From contig JAOALB010000221.1 of the NCBI GenBank assembly GCA_025331125.1, forward strand, positions 1 through 63,374: a stretch of DNA of 63,374 nucleotides, given 5' to 3'. Every line of letters begins with the position of its first letter. Positions within the stretch are counted from its first letter, which is position 1. The notes beneath the pieces are model-generated. The model was not told where the DNA came from. It worked only from the letters and a program-made list of their open reading frames with translations, and did no database searches. The DNA is from Mycogone perniciosa (Eukaryota; Ascomycota; Sordariomycetes; Hypocreales; Hypocreaceae). This document shows positions 1-10,198 of the stretch, one piece after another. A program made the position numbers and the translations under genes.

Positions 1-3000
1 TGACGTCCTATTGCCCATAAGGGATTTGTGTAACTAGCTTACTTAGTGGACGTAAATAATAAAACAAACAAAACAAATATATATATCTATATCTAGCTGT
101 CATCAGCAACAATTCCAATCCAATCCTTCGTTCTATTATATTCCCTCATACTGTTTTCTTTTTATTGATACGTTCACCGTGGTACCATTGGTACACAACT
201 CTGTTCCTCAAACATTTCTGTCTGCCAGTCGATTATGAATACATTAGCTATTTCCGTCATGTGAAACAACTCGTTCATCACAAGCTCCTCCATTCCCTGT
301 GAAAAATAATCTCAGTCTCGAATCAAAAGCCTCCAAAACTTCAACATATACACCAACAGAAATTTGTAGTGATCTGCTCGAAATAGTGATAAGCATAGCA
401 TGTTCATCCAACTCACCTATGTTAGCCAATCCTTCCTTCGAAATCGGGTTGTGGTATACCAATATTTGTGCATAGCCTCCATCAAAGCCTTGACAATTCG
501 TGTACCCCAGATTAGACTTACGACTCGTCGGAATCGGTGAACTGGGGTGGTAAATTAATTAGCCTTACCAGTTTATAACCCACTATTAACTACTCCCTAC
601 AAACGCCCTACTTTTGATGCAGTCGCTATATTCTTCTCTAGATCTTTACTTTGGTCGCCCAAGGCCTCTCGCCCAAGGCCTCACGCCAATCGCATGTCTC
701 ACCATCACCAGGATCTCGTTATCTACTGGATCAACGATGAGTCGATTCATATCATATCCGTACAACATGCGTATGACCTCAGCAAAATACACTCCAAATT
801 ATTGGCAATTAGTTTCTTCAACCCAATGGTGACGCTAAAAGTCGACACTTGCCAACACATAAGAAGACCTTTCTCCATTTTAAGTGGGAATTGGATGTAA
901 TACTATGCTAAAGTCATCCACCACATAGGCCTATGTGTATATAAATAATGATTCTCCAATTAACTACTACGAAGTAGGTTTTTAAACCGCCTTCTATTTC
1001 TAGCCGCTAGATATAATTATTATTAAACATTAATAAATCCGTGGCTACTGCTTCGTCCAATTAGTAGTAGTAGCTAGAAATAATAAATAAATAAAGTCTA
1101 GGCGTCAGCTATAAAGAGAAGTGTCACATAGCATATAAGGTCACCTATCCATGCATAAAGTATGAAGCTTCACTTTTACAGGATTTGTGGTCTGACAAGA
1201 AGCAAGTAGTTTTAGTTTAACACACATCAACATTCTTTCCCTTTAATTTCCTACCCCTGGCTTACTTGCAACAGCCATAGAGGAGCTGGAGGGCTAATAA
1301 GTGTTCATTCTGGCTGTCAGCATAATGATCAAATGATCCGCAGTATCTTTGTGTATCAGTATCTCCAGCTTCGTGGTTCTATTGGCAGTGCTACAGCACA
1401 CCTTATCCATACGTTCGTGTATATGTATGTATATGTGTGTCCCCCGACAAAGTAAACAGATAGATATATACTATTTTACCTTTGAAATTAAACAGTAAAA
1501 GTGTATAAAGATAATGCTAGCTGGGCTATATCAATAGGTGTATAGACACTATAATCATTATCGTAAGGTGTGAGGAGATATATAGACGCTTATATAATGG
1601 TATGAATACAATTTACCTCTGATTATTATATGTTTGTTAAAAAGGGAATAGCGATATTGTATTAATGTCCTCCTCTTAGGCACAGAATATACTATTCATG
1701 CAGCTAATCCGACTCTTAATCGGATTTCCATTCGGTGGGATTTTATCATACCGATTCTACGGCTACGACGGCCACATTTCTCTGAGACCATGACTAATGT
1801 GTCAAGTAGGGCCGAAACAGACGCCAGCATTTCTTTTTGATAACAAACGTCTTCCATTTTGGTGGGGTTCGCAAGGCCTGTGAATTACCTAGCCCAACTA
1901 CGGAGTAGTTACTATTCCCCACAGGCCCTCGAGACCAAACTCACGAGTAGAGCTGTTTGAGTGGGGTGGAAGATTGACAGTGAGGCCGTTCATCTTCCAT
2001 TGGTTCCTTTGGGAAAGGCATGAGGAAGAAGTAGAAGGTATCATTGATAGTCACTAAGCTCAGGCATGTTGCAAACAAGACTAAGCCCCCGTCCGGGTAG
2101 AGGACACGCTGCGCTAGTCTAGCTACCTGATTTCGGAGACAGCACAAGGGGGAGAGTGAAGGAGTCCGGCACGGATCCGAGCCACAGCGTAGCTGGGGCC
2201 TAACATTTAGGGAGCAGATGAGTGACTGTATTGATCCCCGACCTTCTTTCTATCCCAGAGGAAAGTGTCTTCTTTTATATATTCCTTTCTAACATGATCC
2301 AGACTATGGGCCAGGGCTCTTGACACCTGATAAAACTGTTTACTCCGAATATTGACCCTACAGTAGATCCACATTCACATAGGGAGCACCCCAAGCTTTG
2401 CTGCTCGTATCCTGTGAACTTAGCGATATGATGCCAGTTACCCCAGACGGAACTGAAACCACTGTAAGATATTCGCACTCGTAAGCTATTTAGAGCCCCG
2501 ATCACACAAGTTGCTACGGTCCCAGTCAACTTTGATGTAGGGTAGCAAGAGGGTCTGACCCCAATGCCCCCAGCCGACATGTCACCCATCTCGTTTAGAA
2601 CTCGGGATAATATTAACTAGCCCATGTTTGTAGATACTACTACTAGTAATTTAGGATATATTAGCCAGTGCTTTTCACCTGGGACCTGACAGTCCGCTAT
2701 CTTCATCGATCTTTACGACATGATCCCCCGCTTGGTGCAGTGTCCGAGCTGCCTTGTCAACAGGGCATAAGCAATATGTCGCATTCCTTGAGGTACAAGC
2801 TGTGTAATGTACCAATAAATACGTGTAGATTCAACAGAAATGCAAAAGTCACAGAACGCCATACCCGTTGGTGTGTACTTCGTGAACACCAACTAATAAA
2901 AGGACTTCACCTTTTAGTAGGCCACAAGTCTCTGAGCCACTACAATACCCGGGTCACTCATATAAAATTGGTGGTCAGCCAAGTACATTGACGATTTCGT

Positions 3001-4220
3001 TTTTTTCGAACATCATCAATTTTAATTTTTGACTTACGCACTAGCAATTCCCTACAGGAAGCCCTATATAAATCCGTTCCTAGCTCGGGTATTGTGGTGG
3101 CTTAGAGGTTTTGTGACCAACTAAAGGCGAAGTCCTCTTAGTTGGTGTTCACGAAGTACACACCAAAGGGTAGTCGGCATTCGGGGGGAAACACCAGGGG
3201 TGTCAAACTTGAAGCACGCAGGTGATATATGCCCATATTTTGCCATTTACCCACAATTGAATCTGAAATAAGGGTAGAAGGAGCCGATGAGCCGGATAAC
3301 AGTGTAGTAATAAACGGTTAAAATTTGCATTAGAAGAGAGAGAAGCTGTGAAGACTGCAAATTAGAGGTGGTGTTTTCACCAACGCTCATCACATCTAAA
3401 GAAAGCCATACCTATTCATGAACCAAAAGTCAGCCGCAGTCCAGGATCAAGGTAGTGAGACTTCGGGGAAGTTAAATTCTCCACTGCCGGCCCGGATCTT
3501 GGCATGACACAACCCCACTAGTCTGCTCAACTTAGAAGTTAAGTTCCAGGACCAGTTATGGTACAGAAAAAAATGGCAAATATGCAAAGTATCAGGAGAA
3601 TGATAGTGATTGTGAGGCTGACCTCTTAACTATCCTCTTTTGTCCCTACGAGGCGAGTGAAATCTTCAATATGAACACACAATGCCTCGTGGGTTAAGAC
3701 TACTAATAAGGTTGGGCATGACTCGACAATGAGCTACTCCCTTCGTCCCTATCGTGTGTTTGTGTTCGGGATCAGATTTTCGAGGATATCACCAGTCATT
3801 AGTGCTTATTGGCTTTGACATCAAGATAGGCTGGCGATCTTCCGTCGGGAGACAGGAACACGAAGGGCAAAACGTTAGACCAAGCCACACCCGCGTTGTC
3901 ATCACCTATTTCGCACCCATGATAATTACGCTGACAATGAAATTATCAGTAACCGACTGAATTGAACAGTCGAATGTATAGCAAATAGTGGATAGGCCAA
4001 CATATTTTGCCATCCGCACAATAGTAATGCTACAATGGCAAAGAGGGAGCCGACGCCTCGGCATTGGCTCTCTCACGCTACCCAACACCCAGATCCGAGA
4101 CGGCTTCCAGTGGCACGAGATTTACTTTATTAAAACGTCTATATAATTAACTTGAATTTTATTAACAGACCCATAGACATCCATTGTCATGCCAGAAAAA
4201 AGCGTCATCTCGTCAATTCT
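1..4220. other. Long intergenic stretch with no convincing gene
   Basis: Reading frames here are short, overlap one another on both strands, and show no recognisable domain, signal peptide or spliced continuation. The left 2 kb is AT-rich with short A/T runs. The only clear structure is the inverted repeat at 2854-3182, annotated separately. One copy of the TACGGAGTA motif lies at 1899-1907. The stretch may be old, decayed transposon sequence, but I see no terminal repeats or coding remnants that prove it. Confidence 0.6.
2854..3182. repeat. Imperfect inverted repeat, possible foldback/MITE-like element
   Basis: The left arm at about 2854-2953 matches the reverse complement of 3084-3182 over roughly 100 bp with a few mismatches and 1-2 base gaps. 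The spacer is about 130 bp. Each arm holds a smaller hairpin: GTTGGTGT and ACACCAAC flank an 11-base loop at 2867-2893, mirrored in the right arm near 3140-3166. The shape resembles a foldback element or MITE (a short non-autonomous DNA transposon), but I did not find a convincing target-site duplication. The frame at 2668-2991 crosses the left arm and is not a gene. Confidence 0.7.
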
Positions 4221-5397
4221 CTAGATGCGATCGCTGTGACTGTCCTCAGCCTCATCCACTATCACCGTAGTCTCAACTGTCTTCATGATACCGTTCTCAC
4301 CACGATATGTCGTCAAATACACATCCGAGCTAGAGCTGTTTTGACGAGCCAGTCCATCATCATCCTTCACAGGAGGGCCAGTGATGACGACGCGGGAAGT
4401 GACATGGTTGGTCGGGGTGGTCTTGTTGTTGCTGGTGTCGTCGTGCAAATCAGGTCGTCGGGATTCATGGCTGCGCACAACCTTGGAGATCAAAACGGCC
4501 ATCAGAAGCTCGATGTATAGCTTGACGATGTAGGCGAGAGGGGCGAATTGGATATACCTGCACAGACCATGTCAGTTGATTAGATTACTTATAGTAATAT
4601 CAAGAGTGGAACAGCCACCATAGTTAGAAACTCACAAATAAGTGTCTGGCAAGTTCAAGAAACCGAGAAGTAGAATATCCATAGATGTGGAGAGAAACAC
4701 AATTCCGGCATTGAAGTTAAAGAGCCTCCAGTACTTGCTTAGCCCGTCCTGAATCAACCGGAAGCGAACCAAGTACAGAAAGTACAAATTAAGCGCCAAG
4801 TCAACGACGAGGAAAAAGGACTTCTCGATATGTTCGGACCATTTGTTGACGTAAATCTGGATGGGTGTAGCTGTCGACAACTGCGCAACAGTCCAGATAT
4901 AACAAACAGTAATGTTGACACAGCCAATGACAATGAAAAGACCCAGTTTCAGATTCCTGGCTGTACGCTTATTGGTCATAATCAAGGAGACACGGTTGGC
5001 AATAATCTGTGGTAGAAGTTGAGTCTGGATTGACCATAGTCCCACTATGAACATGTTAGTTGTCAAGCATCTCATCATAATAAAACTTGGTTGCGATGGT
5101 AATTACCAGTGCCTATGAAGAATGCGGGACTGGAGGCGATGGTTAGCGTTAACTCTGTATACAATGACTGGGTGAAATTTACCTTGCCGGAATGTATCCA
5201 CAGAAGTACACATAGGTAATGAGGGCCCAGATGAAATTTACCGTTGCCTCTATCCAGATGAAGTATAAGTAGGCATTGGCAAGGCTTCGTGTACGTGTCC
5301 AGATGGTGTAAGTCTGATTAACAATCTTTGTCATAGCAAATACAAAGACGCCCAGGAAGATCCCGAAGTATATGGAAGCAAATTGCATGACATCCAT
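4221..5397 (-). CDS. Multi-pass integral membrane protein, fungal family of unknown function
   Basis: Four exons on the minus strand (5183-5397, 5107-5129, 4636-5044, 4221-4557) join in frame to 327 residues. Introns have GTAAAT, GTAATT and GTGAGT donors and AG acceptors. The start is the ATG at 5397; the frame is open further upstream but contains no earlier ATG. About seven hydrophobic segments follow one another, starting with one that contains IYFGIFLGVFVF. A hydrophilic tail of about 80 residues, rich in Asp, Ser and Thr, ends the protein. The layout resembles the uncharacterised seven-helix membrane proteins common in Aspergillus, possibly receptor-like, but no ligand or partner can be read from it. 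Exon 2 is only 23 nt. Confidence 0.8.
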
Positions 5398-8300
5398 GAT
5401 GAAGGTGTGGAGAGAGCGTTGTCGATAAAAGAATGGATGGGGGCCCAACAGGGGAAAAGAACGTGGAAGAGGAGAATTCTGAGATGTTCTCCTGCTTGTT
5501 AGAAAGGCCTCGACATCGTTAAAAGGATCGTGGGGATCTGAAGGATTAAAAGCCTTTGGGTAAATGCCTCCCTGTCAATCTACGGATCCAGATAATTAAG
5601 ATTAAAGCTCCTCGTAAAGCAAACGTGACAGCGTCCATGGCGCGGCCATTCATTACTGGTTTAAAAACTAGTCTTCTTAAAAAAAGACCGCCATCGTGCG
5701 ACCATTCATTACGACTGGTTTGAAGACTAGTTTCCTAGTGTGCATCCACACCCATGATTTTGATGATGTTAAAATTGGTATCTGGGTGCAGGGATAAACC
5801 CGCCTGCAGCGCCTGCATCATCTCCGATATGTCAAAAAACAGGCGCCGCGAGGCTTACGGTAATCTTTGCTAGTTAAGTGACGCATCACATATATTCTGT
5901 ATTGCCCCTGCCGAGTACCGATCGGGCTGAACGACGGCCAACTTCTGCCATATGCCGGACGCATCACATGTCCAGCTTGCCGCCACATATCACGGCAGAT
6001 GGTTAACCAATCAATAAATGATATCAACGCCACGTCCCAGCGATCCGGCGAGTTCAAGCCCAATTATTTCACATCCCTTTATCAACGGATCCTTCTCGTT
6101 ATCCCCATGCCACTGTCACGACGTGACAGTCACCTCTACAGGACAACGTATCGAGTGTGCAACAGCCAATCACCGCAGAGCTCCCAAGTATAACTACCTT
6201 TTCCCCACAAGGACGCGGAAAAATTTCACACATCATGAACAACTATACGAGTAGCTTTTTAAGAACACTGTCATCGAGAAAACGGATATCAATAGGGGCT
6301 CTATCAACACCACATTGAGTGGGCTGAGAGCTGATTGAAACATGGACAGTGGTCGGTCTCTTGGTAGGTTATGTGCTAGAAATAGAGAACGACTGACTAC
6401 TAACTAGTCCAGTATCCACCCTGGGTGGTTGCTATGGCTTGAAAAACGCAAAGACACACCGGAACGCTAATTCAGGGCTGACGTGAAAAGTCCGGTGACT
6501 CTGCACCGTTTTGTGTATCTTCAGGTTGGTTCACGTCAACACAGCTCAAGTTTCAATGAAGTACTCCGTAGGCGTACGAGTACAACAGGAGGGACCGTAT
6601 CGCCTTAATTAAATATTATAATGGATCTTGACAGTTATGAGGTGAGAGCTAGTGAGGGCTAAGGCGTCAGCAATATATGAAGCGCTATTCCTTCACCATT
6701 GAAATATTAACCCTTAATAGTACTAGACCCCCTAATACTGCAAGTATTTGCTGTCAAACTACAGCCGTAGTGGCAAATAGCGCAGGCAATTTCGGGGTGG
6801 CTGCCTTACATGAGCGAGGACGGAGTAGTAAAAAGGACTCGTCAACAAAACACGCAAACCATGTTCAATTCGGCAGACGCCGCCACCAGAATTAAGTGGA
6901 GGAAATCCTTCTTAGATTACCGACTGCCGGGACTCTATTCAGGCTATGAACAACACCTCCTAGCACTACTTCTCACACAGAGGTCCTCAGCTTCAACATA
7001 ACACGAACCCACCAGCTAAGGCAATACGAGTGCACACAACGCGTCCAGAGTCTCTCTTCCTATGAGAATGTGGGGCTCCGTCCGCAGCAATCTTGTTGTG
7101 ATTTGCAGAGGCTCGATTCGGGCTTATTTATGGGCGGCATTGAATTCGGTGTCAATGGATCCAGACAGAGATATTCAGCTTGGCAACATGGTCATACACT
7201 AACCTGAAGGAAGAAGTGGCATCCCTTTGCAGTATGACTTCATAAGAGCCCTCCCAGGGTCCCAAATTCTTCGTTTCATCGCCCCACTAGCCGCTCGCTA
7301 CCCATTTATCACTCAACTGTACTCCGTACGGAGTAATCAACTACCATCATGTTATGCATACCAAGGGTCTATGAGTAAAAACTGCAGGCTGTTCGAGGTA
7401 ATATACCCATGTATTGTGGGGGATGAATGCTCTTAAATACTGTGGTACTACTCCTGTGATCTTATCCGACAAGGGTGTCCAGAGAGGCCCACAACTAATC
7501 CACAAAACCATTAATACGGGGTTATTGCATCGGGGAACACAACTCATCAAGGATGCCACTGCAAGGATAAGACTGCTAGTAGATAGTACGGAGTACAGTA
7601 CTCCGTAAGTACGAGTAAAAGAGGGCTGCTGCATTAGTTTCGATATGGGGGCAGCCAGTGAGCAGGGGTATCCGCGATTATGCGGACTCCCATAAGACCG
7701 ACAGATGGCAGAGAAATTGCTCAAATATTCTCCATTTCAGGATGTCAGAAAACCGACGACACCTGACACATGGGTCTAGAGTAATTCCTGGTTGCCTTTT
7801 TTAATAAAGGGATAAGATAGGATATGATAGCAGGGTCTTGCAAGAGCAGAGACTTGGTGATTCTAGCTGCCTCCACCCAACAGTATCGGGTTGTTTGGAC
7901 ATCTGTGGTTCCAATTGCTCAAGGGAGACGATAACTTTACTCCTGCCGTAGTATAATGCGCACTGGGATAAGGTGACGCTTTCACGTGTTCTCTCGTCTG
8001 GGAAGTCAAAAGAGAGGACCCAAGTATCACTTAATCGAGACATCAAGAGCATAATATATGGAAAGCTTGGGCTAATTCAGAGGCCCTAACGTGGAGCTCA
8101 ATTGTAAAAACACCCGATACAAAGAGAGGTGCATCCCAGCCAGAGTCAGACCCACCGAATGACAGTTGCTGTTATCATTGCTAGACCTCTGTGTGAGATG
8201 GAAATGGAAATGAAAACTGACTACATGGAAAACCCCAAGCCTACCCCGTAGTCCGGGAAGGATTATACATGTCCGCCGATTGCCGCTATTAGATTGATCC

Positions 8301-8489
8301 TATCGATCTCTGGGTCGGGGGAGCCCTCGTCACCATCAGTCCATGGATTGGTTTTCGTCGTTGCTAAATTGAAGAGACTGAAGGCAGACTAGGGAGCTCC
8401 TGAAGCTCTTCCGGCGTCGAAATTGGAATCAGGATTAAAAACAATAGGATAGCGCGTCTATGGTGGGCGCCATCCAAAGGCAGGGGCCT
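5398..8489. other. Intergenic region with small repeats and palindromes
   Basis: No gene is supported here. An imperfect direct repeat of about 45 bp occurs at 5635-5678 and 5691-5737, each containing a CATTCATTA core. A 19 bp palindrome lies at 6112-6130. TACTCCGTA/TACGGAGTA motifs occur at 6562-6570, 7320-7335 and 7587-7607. Short frames around 7.2-8.0 kb run through these palindromes and lack coding features. Confidence 0.55.
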
Positions 8490-9473
8490 TTACGCCCGCA
8501 ACCCAGATGTGACGCGGCCAGGGGGCAGTCCAGCCTGGGGGGTTGTCGGACTGGTTCCTCCGCTTCGCTTCTTCAACTTCGAACCTGCTGAGTCTGCGAT
8601 GCAAGTCTTCGGGCATGATTGTCGATGGTGGGAACCGGATGAGGCTTCAAGGGGAGTATGGATGGTGGTGATAACGTCTGACTGGGTTGGAGCAGGCAAG
8701 TGGGTGCGATATGCCGGTGAGTACAGTGGCCAAGAGGAATTCAGACGACCACCCGCTGTTAAGACAGCACACGAAGCAATCCACTGGGCCGGACTCACTC
8801 TTGCCTTCGTTCGCCAATCGATTCTGACGAACTGGGGCTCAAATCATAAGGGGACTACTTACTTGACTGTTGGCAAACTTAATACTCTCCTCCAGTTCGG
8901 CCTGAGACAGCTAGAGCCAACATGGCGGGATGCCATTGACTTGCCTAAGATTAAGGAAGACAAGACCTCCCCAATTTTGCCTACTGCCGCTGTTCGAAGG
9001 GAAACTCGCCAAACTCCTTTGCAACATGTTGCTCGAGATCAAGTTGCATAGATTCATCGCAAATACTGAATCGAAGATCAACATTAGCGGGGTCGCGAGG
9101 GTGACGAGCCCAGCACACATCATCGTCCGGCCGCACTTCAACGGGGATGTTGGTCTGGGACAGCATTTTTTCACAGTGGTGTTGATGGAATGGACTCTGG
9201 AAAACGATGATGGCAAATCTCTCCAAGCCACCCTGAACCAGAGCGAGTGGAGTTCATGATGACGCGCATGAAACTGAAGTAGGTCGTAGGGCTCGCCCAT
9301 GCGTACAGCGCTTGCTGGAGCGCTGGGGAGGTCAATGCCACATGTTTCCAGGTCTTGCTCTCCAACAAAACACTCAGAAAGATAGTAGACATGTCCAGGT
9401 GACGGAATATCGCTTCAAGAAGCTGCCATGTGGAGCGAGCCGTCTCCACGGGGTGGGGCGATTTGTGTGCCAC
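8490..9473 (-). pseudogene. Decayed F-box domain gene
   Basis: On the minus strand at about 9300-9440 there is a segment with the fungal F-box pattern: a leucine-rich helix containing LLEAIFRHLDMS, then a TW pair, then SPALQQALY. In fungal F-box proteins this domain binds Skp1 and recruits substrates to SCF ubiquitin ligases. Homology-like continuation is scattered over other frames: VAWRDLPSSF in one, a stretch around DVCWARHPRDP in another, and an RPNWRRVL segment near 8900 resembling the ASWRRML block seen downstream in such proteins. No intron set I tried rejoins these pieces, so several frameshifts and stops are likely. The 180-codon frame on the opposite strand (8509-9051) is probably a shadow. 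A poorly modelled intact gene cannot be fully excluded. Confidence 0.5.
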
Positions 9474-10198
9474 AGTGAAGCGTTAGATAGTCGGATCGTC
9501 AAGATTATAAAGACAGAATAAACAGCAATGTGTCGAGAAACAGCTTGTAGTTTTCAGCAATTCGGTAGCCGGATTTTAATCACTTCGGTCTGAAATGCTC
9601 AAGCCAAACACGAATCTCAAGATTGATGTTTGTTGTGATGCACCGAGTGAGATGTGGATGAATAGTTATTCCGGATGACTAAGCTTCCTTTTTCGACCTT
9701 GGCTGCATGCACCTCGAACCAGGCTTAAACACTAAATCAATTTTAATCTCAACAGCTCTATTCTAAGGTTGAGTGTATTAGTGCAGGGTTCCCTTCAGTC
9801 TACGGGCCATTTCTGTTCATGTTATTTTTCTCATCTTTCGCTACTTACGTGGCCAAGAAGTGGAATCGTCATCCAGGCCTGTGCGGTTGAGGTTCATCGT
9901 CCCACCATATGTTTGCACTGAAATCGCTTGATAGAATGCGAATAGCACCTGGAACGCCTGACCAGCTGAGCAAGAGGAAACATTGAAACGTGGGAGAAAG
10001 AACAAACCAAATGTATTGAGGAAAAGAACTCCAGTGCCAAAGATATTCCTTCACGATATGACGCTGGGCGAAAAGGGGTTAATGAGGTCACACCACACCC
10101 GTCGAAGGTGCTGCATAGTTATATCTCACATAGAGAAGCATTTCATGGTGAGTTTGGAGCTAAAGAACTAAATTAGATACAGGAATGATGAACACCCC
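9474..10198. other. Intergenic region, nothing recognised
   Basis: The stretch lies between the F-box remnant and the 3' end of MACPF-like gene A. Reading frames are under 70 codons and overlap on both strands. No repeat or RNA gene was seen. Confidence 0.5.

Noticed and set aside
2668..2991. 107-codon frame on the plus strand
   Set aside because: It runs into one arm of the inverted repeat and has no protein features.
8509..9051. 180-codon plus-strand frame opposite the F-box remnant
   Set aside because: It has no recognisable domain or splice signals, and the minus strand carries a clear F-box, so this is probably a shadow frame.
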